A DNA stretch of 64,000 nucleotides, taken from Flavobacterium sp. Root901 (lineage in GTDB: Bacteria > Bacteroidota > Bacteroidia > Flavobacteriales > Flavobacteriaceae). Position numbers and translations under genes: made by a program. Below are positions 27,095 through 36,803 of this stretch, piece by piece (the first letter of the stretch is position 1; every line of letters begins with the position of its first letter). Under the pieces are notes generated by a model that saw only the letters and a program-made list of their open reading frames with translations, was not told the DNA's origin and searched no databases. The stretch lies in NCBI RefSeq assembly GCF_001429765.1, contig NZ_LMJB01000005.1:250549-314548 (forward strand). The letters run 5' to 3'.

Positions 27095-29266
27095 TTATAG
27101 ATTTTCTTTGATGAAATTTGTCATCTTATTATAAAGCTGAATTCTCGTTTTTCCGCCATAAATTCCGTGGTTTTTATCTGGATATATTTGAGAATCGAAT
27201 TGCTTATTTGCCTGAATTAATGCTTCCATCATCTGCATTGAGTTTTGCACATGAACGTTATCATCACCAGAACCATGAATTAATAAAAACTTACCTTTTA
27301 ATTTGTCAACATGATTTATAGGAGAGTTCTGATCGTATCCGCTTGCGTTTTCCTGTGGAGTCTGCATGTATCTCTCTGTGTAAACGCTGTCATAAAATCT
27401 CCAGTTTGTAACCGGCGCAACAGCAATTGCCATTTTAAATACATCATTCCCCTGAAAGATACAGTTAGAAGCCATAAAACCTCCATAACTCCATCCGAAA
27501 ATTCCAATTCTTGAAGCATCAACATAAGGATAAGCTCCAATTACTTTTGCAGCATCAATCTGATCTTCAACTTCGTATTTTCCTAATTCTTTCTGAGTTA
27601 CTTTTTTGAAATCAGCACCTTTAAAACCAGTTCCTCTACCGTCAACACAAGCTACGATATAACCTTGCTGTGTAAGAGATAAAAACCAGTAATCATCGCT
27701 GTTATTCCAGTCGTTATTTACCTGCTGAGATCCCGGACCAGAATACTGGTACATGAAAACAGGATATTTTTTTGAAGGATCAAAATCTTTTGGTTTTAAA
27801 ATCCATGCGTTAAGTTCGTTTCCTTTAGCTGTTTTTAAAACAAAGAATTCTTTTGCAGGAAGGTTATAAGCTTTTAATTTATCAGCAAGAGCCTGATTGT
27901 TTTCAATAACCTGAATTTCTTTTCCTGTTTTAGCCTCGTTTAAAGTATAAGTTGTAGGCTGTAAATTACTTGAAAATGTTGTAATGAAATATTGGAAATT
28001 CGGGCTGAAAGTTGCCGCGCTTGTTCCTACTTTTGTCGTTAAACGGGCTTTGTTTTTTCCGTCTAAACCAATTCTGTAAATATCTCTGTTGATAGAACCA
28101 TTTTCTGTAGACTGATAGAAAATAGTTTTTGTTTTTTCGTCGAAACCGTAATAAGAAACTACTTCCCAGTTTCCTTTTGTAACCTGATTTTTAAGTTTTC
28201 CGGTTTTATCATAAACATAAATATGATTAAAGCCATCTTTTTCGCTTGTCCAGATAAAACTGTTATCTTTTAAGAAAGTCAAATTGTCTGTAACATCAAC
28301 ATAAGCTTTGTCTTTTTCATTCAAAACTACTTTTGCTGCAGCTGTTGTTCCGTCAATAAACAATAAATCCAGATTATCCTGATGGCGGTTTAAAACCTGA
28401 GCTGATAATGTATTATTATCATTTGTCCATTGCATTCTTGCAATATAAAAATCATTATAATTTCCTAAATCAACTTTTTTAGTTGCATTTGCAGCCGCAT
28501 CATATATATGTAATGAAACTACTGAATTTTTTTCTCCTGCTTTTGGATATTTAAATGTTTCGATTGTTGGATACAAATCTTTTTTGAAGATTGACATTGA
28601 AAATTCCGGAACCTCACTTTCGTCAAATCGAATGTAAGCTAATTTTTTACTGTCTTTGCTCCAGTCGAATGCGCGTACAAAAGCAAATTCTTCTTCGTAA
28701 ACCCAGTCTGTAATACCATTAATTACAGCATTTTTCTTTCCGTCTGTAGTAACCGCAGTTGATTTTTTCGACGCTACATCATAAACATATAAATTGTTTT
28801 CTTTAGCATAGGCGATTTTAGTTCCGTCAGGAGAAAAAGTTGGCTCCTGAATTTGAAAATCAACAAGTTTTGTTAAAGATTTAGAAGCGATATCATATAA
28901 AAAATAATCTGCTGTAAAAGAGTGACGGAAGATTTGGTTAGAATTACAAGCAATTAAAATCTTTTTTTCTGCAGCATCGAAGGTATAGCTATCAATTCCG
29001 TCTGAAAGTTCTTTGTGGTTTTTAGTATCAATAAGGTTCGATACTTTTTTCAGGGTTGCAAAATCGTATAAATCAATCTGCATTGTCCGGCTTGCCTGAT
29101 CAACATTTAAAACAGTATATTGATTTGTGTTCTTTAAAGATTGCAGTTCGTCCATTCCTTTTGCACGAAATGCCCCGCCATAAATATTTTCAATTGTTAT
29201 TTTTTGCTGTCCAAAAACCGTTGCGACTAATAACAATAATATTACAGTAATTTTACTTCTATTCAT
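27095..29266 (-). CDS. Dipeptidyl peptidase IV-type S9 serine peptidase
   Basis: This exported S9B peptidase of 723 residues removes N-terminal dipeptides, mainly after Pro or Ala. It has a signal peptide at about 1-19 (ending in FGQQ) and a DPPIV N-terminal beta-propeller (about 80-450). The alpha/beta-hydrolase domain has the nucleophile in GWSYGGFMAS, the Asp in GSGDDNVHVQ and the His in DKNHGIYGG. YQYSGPGSQ and CVDGRGTGFKG are also typical. It is the first gene of an operon with two POT transporters, which import the dipeptides it makes. Confidence 0.94.
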   Translation of the reverse strand: MNRSKITVILLLLVATVFGQQKITIENIYGGAFRAKGMDELQSLKNTNQYTVLNVDQASRTMQIDLYDFATLKKVSNLIDTKNHKELSDGIDSYTFDAAEKKILIACNSNQIFRHSFTADYFLYDIASKSLTKLVDFQIQEPTFSPDGTKIAYAKENNLYVYDVASKKSTAVTTDGKKNAVINGITDWVYEEEFAFVRAFDWSKDSKKLAYIRFDESEVPEFSMSIFKKDLYPTIETFKYPKAGEKNSVVSLHIYDAAANATKKVDLGNYNDFYIARMQWTNDNNTLSAQVLNRHQDNLDLLFIDGTTAAAKVVLNEKDKAYVDVTDNLTFLKDNSFIWTSEKDGFNHIYVYDKTGKLKNQVTKGNWEVVSYYGFDEKTKTIFYQSTENGSINRDIYRIGLDGKNKARLTTKVGTSAATFSPNFQYFITTFSSNLQPTTYTLNEAKTGKEIQVIENNQALADKLKAYNLPAKEFFVLKTAKGNELNAWILKPKDFDPSKKYPVFMYQYSGPGSQQVNNDWNNSDDYWFLSLTQQGYIVACVDGRGTGFKGADFKKVTQKELGKYEVEDQIDAAKVIGAYPYVDASRIGIFGWSYGGFMASNCIFQGNDVFKMAIAVAPVTNWRFYDSVYTERYMQTPQENASGYDQNSPINHVDKLKGKFLLIHGSGDDNVHVQNSMQMMEALIQANKQFDSQIYPDKNHGIYGGKTRIQLYNKMTNFIKENL

Positions 29267-29385
29267 CAGAATTATTTTAAATATAAAAAGAGCCCAATTT
29301 TAGTAAAAAAAATAAACATAATACACATTTTAAGTGTTAAATGTTAAAAAAAATAACGATTGCGTATTTTCAAATTTGAAATAGA

Positions 29386-29417
29386 TTGCAATCAAAACTC
29401 TTAAAATAGTATCTTTG
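29386..29417 (+). promoter_or_regulatory. Putative promoter of the HMG-CoA reductase gene
   Basis: TTG at 29386-29388 and TATCTTTG at 29410-29417 are 21 bases apart. The -7 box matches the Bacteroidetes consensus exactly. The ATG at 29447 lies 30 bases downstream. Confidence 0.5.
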
Positions 29418-29446
29418 CGGCAACATTATTATTTAATATATTGAGA

Positions 29447-30769
29447 ATGAACAACGCTGTTGCCGGATTTTCTAAATTATCCAAAAAAGAAAAAATTAAC
29501 TGGATTGCAAACGAATATTTTTCGACTCCCGAAGAGGCCTTAAATATTATAAGAAATTACTGGAATTCAGACGAAAAGCTCCAACAGCTTCATGATGAAT
29601 TTATTGAGAATACGATTACGAATCTATACATTCCGCTTGGAGTTGCTCCTAATTTTTTGATTAATGGCAAATATAAAACGATCCCAATGGCGATCGAAGA
29701 AAGCTCTGTAGTTGCTGCGGCATCAAAAGCTGCAAAATTTTGGGCTTCACGCGGAGGTTTTAAAGCGACAATAATTGATACCGAAAAAATTGGCCAGGTA
29801 CATTTTACTTTTAATGGAGATGCCGAAAAACTGCAATCATTTTTTCAGCATATAAAACCAAAGTTTTTTGCTGATACACAAAGCATTACAAAAAACATGC
29901 AGGAACGCGGCGGCGGTATATTAGATATTCATTTAAAAGACAAACGAAATTTACTGGAAAATTACTACCAGCTTCATGCTTCTTTTGAAACTAAAGACAG
30001 TATGGGGGCGAATTTTATCAATTCCTGTCTGGAGCAGTTTGCCGCTACTTTAAAAGAAGAATTTCAGAATTCTGATTTATTTTCTGAAGAAGACACACTG
30101 ACTGTAATTATGAGTATTTTGTCTAATTATGTTCCGAATTGTCTTGTAAGAGCAGAGGTTTCATGTCCAATTGAAGATTTAGCAGAAAAACATATTCAAA
30201 ATCCACATGAATTTGCCGAGCGTTTTGTTCAGGCCGTTCAAATTGCCGAAGTTGAACCTTTTAGGGCCGTGACTCACAATAAAGGTATAATGAATGGTGT
30301 TGATGCAGTAGTCTTGGCAACCGGAAACGATTTTAGAGCTGTAGAAGCCGGCGTTCATGCGTATGCTTCAAAAAATGGACAGTACGCAAGTTTGTCTCAT
30401 GCTAAAATTGAAGAAGGAATTTTTACATTCTGGCTCGAAATCCCTTTAGCATTAGGAACCGTCGGCGGATTAACTTCATTACATCCGTTAGTTAAATTAT
30501 GTCTGGAAATGCTTGAAAAACCTTCTGCAAAAGAATTAATGGAAATTACAGCTGTGGCAGGTTTAGCACAAAATTTTGCAGCACTGCGTTCTTTAACCAC
30601 AACCGGAATCCAGGAAGGACACATGAAAATGCACCTTAATAATATTATCAACCAGTTTGAAGCTACTAATGAAGAGCGTCATTTAATTAAAGCGCATTTT
30701 AAGAAAAATACTGTTTCGCACAGCGCTGTAGTTGAATTTATTGAAAGTTTAAGAAAACAAAATAAATAA
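29447..30769 (+). CDS. Hydroxymethylglutaryl-CoA reductase (class II type)
   Basis: This enzyme interconverts HMG-CoA and mevalonate, giving mevalonate for isoprenoid synthesis. It has 440 residues from the ATG; a TTG two codons upstream is less likely. Visible signatures are FIENTITNLYIPLGVAPNF (about 45-63), EESSVVAAASKAAKFW with the catalytic Glu (about 77-92), ATGNDFRAVEAGVHA (about 284-298) and GTVGGLTSLHPL (about 342-353). Class II enzymes lack the membrane anchor, as here. It lies about 100 bases upstream of a GHMP kinase gene, and the two probably work in the mevalonate pathway. Confidence 0.93.
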   Translation: MNNAVAGFSKLSKKEKINWIANEYFSTPEEALNIIRNYWNSDEKLQQLHDEFIENTITNLYIPLGVAPNFLINGKYKTIPMAIEESSVVAAASKAAKFWASRGGFKATIIDTEKIGQVHFTFNGDAEKLQSFFQHIKPKFFADTQSITKNMQERGGGILDIHLKDKRNLLENYYQLHASFETKDSMGANFINSCLEQFAATLKEEFQNSDLFSEEDTLTVIMSILSNYVPNCLVRAEVSCPIEDLAEKHIQNPHEFAERFVQAVQIAEVEPFRAVTHNKGIMNGVDAVVLATGNDFRAVEAGVHAYASKNGQYASLSHAKIEEGIFTFWLEIPLALGTVGGLTSLHPLVKLCLEMLEKPSAKELMEITAVAGLAQNFAALRSLTTTGIQEGHMKMHLNNIINQFEATNEERHLIKAHFKKNTVSHSAVVEFIESLRKQNK

Positions 30770-30862
30770 ATTTCCAAAAAATTATAGTCTTTAAAAGATC
30801 CCAAGCTCCGGTTATATTTGGAATTTGGTGTTTAAGATATTGGGAATTTGTTTTAAAATTAA
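30770..30862 (+). repeat. Degenerate intergenic repeat (TTGGAATTTGG words)
   Basis: The spacer between the reductase and kinase genes contains TTGGAATTTGG and TTGGGAATTTG about 20 bases apart and a CCAAGCTCCGG stretch before them. These words recall the repeat at 13042-13093. It is too degenerate for a firm family call. Confidence 0.3.
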
Positions 30863-30865
30863 AGC

Positions 30866-31780
30866 ATGAAAAAAACCTTTTACAGTAACGGAAAATTATT
30901 CATATCCGGAGAATATTTAGTTTTAGACGGAGCCGATGCCTTTGCATTACCAACAAAATTTGGTCAGAATTTAGTTGTTGAAAATGGCGAAAACCAAATA
31001 ATTGAATGGAAAAGTTTCGACTACAACAACCAACTTTGGTTTGAAGCTGTTATTTCATTTGATGAAGTCATAAACAATATTCATTCTGAAATTGAAACTG
31101 TAAAGACAACCTTAATTAATATACTTCATGAAGCATATAATTTAAATCCGGAATTCATTCAAAAAGCAGATGGATATAAAATCACAACCAATCTTACTTT
31201 TCCAAGAAACTGGGGACTAGGAACCTCGTCGACACTAATCAACAATATTGCACAATGGACCAAAATTAATGCTTTTACACTTCTTAGAAATAGTTTCGGC
31301 GGAAGCGGTTATGATATTGCCTGTGCACAAAATAATACTCCTATTATATATAGAGTAGAAAATAATTTTGTAGAACCGGTTACTTTCAACCCGGATTTTA
31401 CAAAAAACATATTTTTTGTTTATCTAAATAAAAAACAAAACAGCAAAGCTGCAATCCATGCTTATAACAGACACAAAGATCAAAATCTGGCTAAAAGTAT
31501 TGCAGAAAACAACAAAATTACACATGCCATTTTAAATGCTAAAACTTTAAATGAATTTGCGCGTGCAGTAGAAAAACATGAAATTCACTTAAGTAATATT
31601 CTTGAAATACAAACCATCAAAGAAATTGCTTTTTCTAATTTTAATGGTACAATTAAAAGTCTTGGAGCCTGGGGAGGAGATTTTGTTATGGTAATTTCAA
31701 AAGAAAATCCTAAGAATTATTTTGCAGCAAAGGGATATGATACCATTCTCTCGTACGATGAAATGATTTTACAAGAGTAA
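30866..31780 (+). CDS. GHMP-family kinase of the mevalonate pathway
   Basis: This 304-residue GHMP-fold kinase follows the HMG-CoA reductase gene. It has the N-terminal SNGKLFISGEYLVLDGADA segment (about 7-25), the ATP-binding GLGTSSTLINN motif (about 117-127; the family form is PxGLGSSAA), and GGSGYDIACAQ (about 148-158), which marks the GYDIA-type kinases of Bacteroidetes. The C-terminal segment GAWGGDFVMV (about 269-278) is the third GHMP motif. The exact substrate (mevalonate or a phosphomevalonate) cannot be read from sequence. Confidence 0.88.
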   Translation: MKKTFYSNGKLFISGEYLVLDGADAFALPTKFGQNLVVENGENQIIEWKSFDYNNQLWFEAVISFDEVINNIHSEIETVKTTLINILHEAYNLNPEFIQKADGYKITTNLTFPRNWGLGTSSTLINNIAQWTKINAFTLLRNSFGGSGYDIACAQNNTPIIYRVENNFVEPVTFNPDFTKNIFFVYLNKKQNSKAAIHAYNRHKDQNLAKSIAENNKITHAILNAKTLNEFARAVEKHEIHLSNILEIQTIKEIAFSNFNGTIKSLGAWGGDFVMVISKENPKNYFAAKGYDTILSYDEMILQE

Positions 31781-31788
31781 ATCAAATA

Positions 31789-32226
31789 TTAGTTTAAAGT
31801 AACTTTCTGATCACTAACATGTTCTGCCTGCAGACGACGAACTTTTTCATTTTCCTGTTCGTTAGATTCAATAAGGGTATTATGAAGGCGCTCGGCCATT
31901 TTTTCTATACTGTTTGTAATAGAATCATAGACAAGTTCCATTCTGCGGTGTTTTTCTTCCTTAACAGCTTTCAAAACATCCTCAACAAAAAATTTATCGT
32001 ATTTTTCTGCAACTGAATCCCGGGTATTAGTAAGCCTGATAACATAATCGTTACTTAAGATTGTAACTTTAAAGTGCTGCTCTTCGTTACTTAAATAATA
32101 TTTTCCCCCCAATTCATCTACATTGATATCTGTACTGCTTACTTTTAAAAGCTCCGTAATAATTCCAAAAATATGATTTTCAATTTTAGAATATACCCTG
32201 GGTTTTCTTCTTAAAAAACTAAACAT
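31789..32226 (-). CDS. Conserved hypothetical protein (145 aa)
   Basis: This 145-residue protein has no signal peptide and no membrane helix. The start is set at the ATG at 32226 (MFSFLRRKPRVYSK); the upstream ATG at 32235 would only add three residues. The N-terminal half looks alpha/beta and the C-terminal half is a long charged helix, possibly coiled coil, at about 85-135. I do not recognise a domain. It converges on the GHMP kinase gene with eight bases between the stops and probably has its own transcript. Confidence 0.6.
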   Translation of the reverse strand: MFSFLRRKPRVYSKIENHIFGIITELLKVSSTDINVDELGGKYYLSNEEQHFKVTILSNDYVIRLTNTRDSVAEKYDKFFVEDVLKAVKEEKHRRMELVYDSITNSIEKMAERLHNTLIESNEQENEKVRRLQAEHVSDQKVTLN

Positions 32227-32456
32227 ATAACACATCAAATGCTAGGTTATAAAAGTATTTGTTTACCATTTTCATACACTTTGTTTAACAATTGTTTGTT
32301 AAAACCTCTTTTTATTAAAACAAAAACACAGACAAATTAACTGTAATAATTTTAAAATCACAAACTTTTTAAGTTATATTTCCATTATTCCCACGTAGTT
32401 AAGAAAAAATCGTAAAATATTTATTACAAAATATTTTAAAACAACATTAAACAAAG

Positions 32457-32496
32457 AAAAACCCGAAACATTCAAAAAGAATATTTCGGGTTTTTA
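32457..32496 (-). terminator. Terminator of the envelope operon
   Basis: AAAAACCCGAAA at 32457-32468 pairs with TTTCGGGTTTTT at 32484-32495, and pairing continues into the loop after one mismatch. A-rich sequence to the left gives U residues on the minus transcript. It follows the PpiD-like gene. The rest of the 297-base spacer up to 32524 has no other signal I recognise. Confidence 0.8.
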
Positions 32497-32523
32497 TTTT
32501 ATTATAAATTACTAAATAGAAAC

Positions 32524-34623
32524 CTAGTAATTAAATTGTAATCTATTGTCTTCAATTTTAGCATTATTTTTCAATGCTGGTAAAATTCTGCCTGCATCAG
32601 ATGCGCTTTGAGCTTTTACTTTTGCAACATATTCAGCGTGGTTTGCAATTGCAGGAGCTTTTACTGTACTAATGTTTTTTACTACATAAACTCCGGTATT
32701 ACCTTCAATAGGAGCAGAAACTTTGTTTGCAGCTAAAGCAAATGCATTACCAACAACTTTTGGTTCTTGTCCGACACCTCCAGGTAAAACAGGGTTTTCA
32801 AGAGTTACATTTGCTGCCTGCTGTACTGCTACACCTGCACTTTTTGCAATAGCCTCAATAGTTGAACCAGTCATTTTAGCTTTTAAAATTTCAGCTTTTT
32901 TCTTGTTCTTTAAAATTGGTTCTACATAAGGTCTTGCCATTGTAACAGAAACTAAACCAGATTTGTTTTCGCTTTTGTACTGAGCAATTACGTGTCCGAT
33001 GTTAGCTATTTCAAAACGTTTTACGTCTCCAATACTTGTTTCTTTATCAAATGCCCATCTAATGATGTTTCTTTGGTTTCCTAATGGTCCAAATTGCTCA
33101 TCCATAGCTTTTGCAGAAACAGGAGTAGCAACTTTTAAGCCTAATTCTTTTGCAGTAGCAGCAAAATCTTTATCAGCAGCCTGCATTTCAAATTTAGTAG
33201 CCAATGTAAATACTTTATCAGAAGTAGCTTCAGAAGGTTCAATTTTTTGAGCGATTGTAGCTAAACGAATTCCGTCTTGTTTATCAGTAACTTTGATAAT
33301 GTGAAATCCAAAAGGAGTTTCTACTAAACCAACTTTACCAATTCCGTTATTAAATACAAAATCATTAAATGGTTTTACCATTTGATTTGGTCCAAAATAA
33401 CCTAAATCACCACCTTGTTGTGCAGATGAATCATCTGAGCTTGTAAATGCAAGCATCATAAAACTGTCCGGGTTAGCCTGAACCTGAGCTAGAATTTCTT
33501 CAGCTTTTGCTTTTGCTTCTTCTTTAGTTCTTTTTTCTTTTGGTGATGGAGTTTGTGATCCTTCGTAAGCAATTAAAATGTGGCTTGCTTTTGCATTAAC
33601 ACCAGCTTTAAATCCTAAAGATTTAGAAATTGCATAGTATTTTCCATAAACATAAGGCCCGTAAATTGCTCCGGCAGGTAAGCTGAATAATTTATCAGCA
33701 TCTACAGCTGGCAAAGCATTTTTAGGAACGTATGTAGAATCGTAAGGAACGTCAGAATTTGCGTTTACGAATTCAGCAATGTTTGTAGCATTTTTAAATC
33801 CTGGCAATGTATCATTTTTACCAGTTTTTGCATTGTACTCAACTCTGCCGTTTAATAAAGCAGTAATTTTAGCTTTAATATCAGCTTCATCTTGTTTTGA
33901 AGCTTTATCTTCAACTAGAACATATTGAATTTCACGAGTTTCATCCGCTTTGAATTTTTTCTCGTTTTTCTTCATATAATCTACGATATCTGAATCAGAA
34001 ATTTTTACTTCGCTGTCTTTAATAGAAGAGTATAATGCTCCGGCGTAAGCAAAGTTAACTTTGTTCGCTTCCATTTCATACTTCAACTTTCCTTCACTAG
34101 CAGTTGTATAAAGTCCAGATTTTACTAAAGTATTATAGATTTGGAATTTTGCGTTTAATTCAGCATCTTTTTCTTTTGCAGAAATAAATTGAGCCGCTTC
34201 CGGATTTGTTTTGATATAGTCTTTAAATTTAACAACATCAAACATTCCTGCTGCGTTTAAAAACATAGGAGCCTTTCCAATATTAGGATCTGATTTTAAA
34301 ACTTCAATTATGTGTTTTTCACCAACTCTCAATCCTAATTTATCAAACTGAGTTGATAATAATGCGATTGAAACTTCTTGATCCCAAACTCTGTTTGCAG
34401 CTTCAGTGGAAGTAATTCCTTGACCACTTTTTTCAAGATTACTAACTTTAACTCTAAAGTCTTCAAATGAAATATCTTTTCCATCGATGCTTCCCACATC
34501 TTTTGAACTTTGACCAAATGTTCCTCTGGTAAATAGATCTTGTATTATAAATGCTAATAAAGCAAGTGCAATAACTCCTATCAATAAAGCGGAACGCTGT
34601 CTAATTTTTGCTAAAACTGCCAT
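32524..34623 (-). CDS. PpiD/SurA-like periplasmic peptidyl-prolyl isomerase
   Basis: This membrane-anchored foldase helps outer-membrane proteins fold. It has 699 residues from the ATG at 34623 (a longer in-frame start has an untypical N-terminus). The N-terminus MAVLAKIRQRSALLIGVIALALLAFIIQDLF is an anchor segment (about 12-30). A SurA_N-like helical domain covers about 40-240, and a parvulin domain is at about 345-450 (ASHILIAYEG ... GGDLGYFG ... VGLVETPFGFHIIKVTDKQ). A second isomerase-like domain may follow. It is the last gene of the minus-strand envelope operon, with a 108-base gap and a possible promoter ahead of it. Confidence 0.93.
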   Translation of the reverse strand: MAVLAKIRQRSALLIGVIALALLAFIIQDLFTRGTFGQSSKDVGSIDGKDISFEDFRVKVSNLEKSGQGITSTEAANRVWDQEVSIALLSTQFDKLGLRVGEKHIIEVLKSDPNIGKAPMFLNAAGMFDVVKFKDYIKTNPEAAQFISAKEKDAELNAKFQIYNTLVKSGLYTTASEGKLKYEMEANKVNFAYAGALYSSIKDSEVKISDSDIVDYMKKNEKKFKADETREIQYVLVEDKASKQDEADIKAKITALLNGRVEYNAKTGKNDTLPGFKNATNIAEFVNANSDVPYDSTYVPKNALPAVDADKLFSLPAGAIYGPYVYGKYYAISKSLGFKAGVNAKASHILIAYEGSQTPSPKEKRTKEEAKAKAEEILAQVQANPDSFMMLAFTSSDDSSAQQGGDLGYFGPNQMVKPFNDFVFNNGIGKVGLVETPFGFHIIKVTDKQDGIRLATIAQKIEPSEATSDKVFTLATKFEMQAADKDFAATAKELGLKVATPVSAKAMDEQFGPLGNQRNIIRWAFDKETSIGDVKRFEIANIGHVIAQYKSENKSGLVSVTMARPYVEPILKNKKKAEILKAKMTGSTIEAIAKSAGVAVQQAANVTLENPVLPGGVGQEPKVVGNAFALAANKVSAPIEGNTGVYVVKNISTVKAPAIANHAEYVAKVKAQSASDAGRILPALKNNAKIEDNRLQFNY

Positions 34624-34654
34624 TTTAATTATCGTTAATTTTATATTCAGTTTG

Positions 34655-34683
34655 CGAAAATACAATTATCTAGTTAATAACAA
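34655..34683 (-). promoter_or_regulatory. Possible promoter of the PpiD-like gene
   Basis: On the minus strand TTG (34683-34681) and TATTTTCG (34662-34655) are 18 bases apart, a one-base deviation from the -7 consensus. The ATG lies 31 bases downstream. It would let the foldase gene be expressed apart from the upstream genes. Confidence 0.4.
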
Positions 34684-34731
34684 TACAACTAGCGTTTTAT
34701 TTTACACAATTTTTTTTAATTATTTAAAAAA

Positions 34732-35991
34732 TCACTCTTTTACTGTTAATTTGACCAACTCTATTTTATTGTTTGATGCCTGTTCTATCACGAAATGGTA
34801 CCTGTCAATTACAATTTTGTCGCCCTTTTGCGGGATTTCTTTTGTAGAATTAACTATAAAACCGCCTAAAGTTCCGTACGAATCTTCTTCAGGAATCATC
34901 AATTTATAGGTTTCATTTAAATATTCTACATCTAATCTGGCCGAGAACAAATATTTACCTTCTCCTAATTCCTGCTCAATTAATTCCTCATCTAAATCAT
35001 GCTCGTCTTCTATTTCTCCAAAAAGTTCTTCAACTATATCTTCAATTGTAATGATACCTGAAGTTCCGCCATACTCATCTAAAACTACGGCAACATTTTT
35101 TCTCTTTTTAATTAAAAGATTCAAAGCGTCTTTTATCAAGATTGTCTCAGGAACGAACTCAACTGTCATTAATACAGATTTTATTGTTTGTGGTTTTTTA
35201 AACAAATCAAATGAATGCACATAACCAACAATGTCATCGAGAGAGTTTTGACTTACAACAATTTTGGAGTATCCTGTTTCAATAAAAAGTTCTTTAAGGT
35301 CTGAAACGGTATCAAATAAATCTATAGATACAAGTTCAGTACGCGGTGTCATGATATCGCGGGCTTTTACGCCGGAAAACTCTAATGCATTTTGAAAAAT
35401 CTGAATTTCAGAATCTACTTCTTCATCATCTTCAACAGAGTTCATCTGTTCTGTAATATAATTACCGAGTTCGACTTTACTAAAATACAGCTGTACCTGA
35501 TCGCCTTCTGTTTTAAAAAATTTCTTTAAAACCAAATCGGAGATCCAGATAAAAAAAGTAGAGATGTAATAAAATAATCGGTAGAAAAGATAAGCCGGAA
35601 CTGCAAAAATCTTAATTAAGGAATTGGCATAAATCTGAAAAAAAACTTTCGGAAAAAATTCAGCCGTTATTAAAACTATAAAAGTAGAAATCAAAGTCTG
35701 AACCAGAATGGTAGTTAAAGGAGAGAATTGAAATCCGCAATCCATTATCCATTTTAAAACTACATCTCCCATGTAAAACCCGTAAATTACCAATGCTACA
35801 TTGTTGCCAATAAGCATTGAGGCTATAAATTTTGAAGGGTTTTCAGTTAGTTTTGTTAATATCAGGGAAATAAAATTATCTTGTTTTTTTTCAATTCCAA
35901 GATAAATTTTGTTTGAGGAAATAAAAGCTATTTCCATTCCTGAAAAAAAAGCTGATAGTATTAAACACAATATTATAATACTAATCTCCAT
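34732..35991 (-). CDS. CorC/CNNM-like membrane protein with CBS domains
   Basis: This 419-residue integral membrane protein of the hemolysin C family carries a DUF21/CNNM membrane domain with about four hydrophobic segments (about 3-160), a pair of CBS domains at about 205-325 and a C-terminal CorC_HlyC domain at about 335-415 (DSYGTLGGFIVN). Members of this family are linked to magnesium or cobalt efflux. The CBS segment includes IMTPRTELVSID. It lies two bases after a 64-residue membrane protein gene and shares the operon with lptC. Confidence 0.9.
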   Translation of the reverse strand: MEISIIILCLILSAFFSGMEIAFISSNKIYLGIEKKQDNFISLILTKLTENPSKFIASMLIGNNVALVIYGFYMGDVVLKWIMDCGFQFSPLTTILVQTLISTFIVLITAEFFPKVFFQIYANSLIKIFAVPAYLFYRLFYYISTFFIWISDLVLKKFFKTEGDQVQLYFSKVELGNYITEQMNSVEDDEEVDSEIQIFQNALEFSGVKARDIMTPRTELVSIDLFDTVSDLKELFIETGYSKIVVSQNSLDDIVGYVHSFDLFKKPQTIKSVLMTVEFVPETILIKDALNLLIKKRKNVAVVLDEYGGTSGIITIEDIVEELFGEIEDEHDLDEELIEQELGEGKYLFSARLDVEYLNETYKLMIPEEDSYGTLGGFIVNSTKEIPQKGDKIVIDRYHFVIEQASNNKIELVKLTVKE

Positions 35992-35993
35992 TT

Positions 35994-36188
35994 TTACTGT
36001 TTTTTATTTCGGTCGTCAAATTTCTTGACAAATTTTCTTCTGAAAAAGAACATAAATATCGCCATTCCGGCAATTACAAAACTTAAAGGATAAGCTTCAT
36101 TATTTTCGTTTAGTTTTACTGCACCGTCATAAATAAAGTAAACAGCAAATAATATGTAAACGTATTGTGTATATTTTAAGTAACCCAT
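35994..36188 (-). CDS. Small membrane protein (64 aa) between lptC and corC-like genes
   Basis: This 64-residue protein has two membrane segments, at about 8-24 and 33-50, and a positively charged tail (RRKFVKKFDDRNKKQ). It has no known domain. The stop and start codons are only 2-3 bases from the flanking genes, so it is surely translated in this operon. Its function is not known. Confidence 0.75.
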   Translation of the reverse strand: MGYLKYTQYVYILFAVYFIYDGAVKLNENNEAYPLSFVIAGMAIFMFFFRRKFVKKFDDRNKKQ

Positions 36189-36191
36189 AAT

Positions 36192-36752
36192 TTATATTTT
36201 ATCATCATTTGATTCAATTTCACCGCTTATTCGCTGCGAATTAATCACTTTAAAATCTTTGCTAAAATCAATTCCCTGTCCAAAAGAAATTCCTTTTGCA
36301 TCTGTAAGTTTAAATTTTCTTTCTGTGTAGAACCATTCATTTTTCTGATCAAAATACAATTGTTCTGTTTCAAGAACCTGACCAGCTTCTGAGGTTATCC
36401 TGACTTTTCCCTGCAAGTCAATTATCCCTGTAGTTTTATATGAAACAGCGTAATTTGATCGTATAAAAGTACGCTTTTGTTTTTTATCATATAAGGTAAC
36501 ATCAAGTCCTTTAGGGAATTCTGTAAAAGGGAAGTCAAGATTGGAATAATCGAGCATTTTCGGACTTATCAAAACGCCGGTTATTCTGCCGGAATCTGTA
36601 TATTTAATATTAACAGTGTCGGCATCACTTCCCGGAACGAATTCAGAAAAGTTTATTTTTTGAACATCTTTAAAATTACTTTCGCATCCAAAAAACAGTG
36701 TCACAGCAAAAACTGTGACAACGTTTATAATATATCTCTTTGGTAAATTCAT
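36192..36752 (-). CDS. lptC: LPS export protein LptC
   Basis: This 186-residue protein is the periplasmic LptC component that passes lipopolysaccharide from the LptBFG transporter to LptA. A lipoprotein-type signal ends in FFGC (about residue 23). The mature part is a beta-jellyroll with the repeated pattern typical of LptC (SGRITGVLISPKMLDY, about 51-66; LQGKVRITSEAGQVLETEQLYFD, about 112-134). The 186 residues fit the family. Other lpt genes are not in the window. It sits in a tight operon between an outer-membrane barrel gene and a 64-residue membrane protein. Confidence 0.88.
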   Translation of the reverse strand: MNLPKRYIINVVTVFAVTLFFGCESNFKDVQKINFSEFVPGSDADTVNIKYTDSGRITGVLISPKMLDYSNLDFPFTEFPKGLDVTLYDKKQKRTFIRSNYAVSYKTTGIIDLQGKVRITSEAGQVLETEQLYFDQKNEWFYTERKFKLTDAKGISFGQGIDFSKDFKVINSQRISGEIESNDDKI

Positions 36753-36803
36753 TTGCCAAATGTAATAAATTGTGATGAGCTTAGAAAAACATATATATTA
36801 TGT

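Noticed and set aside
27118..27540. Several 67-74 residue frames over the 3' half of the DPP IV gene
   Set aside because: All are shadows in other frames of a gene with a full catalytic triad.
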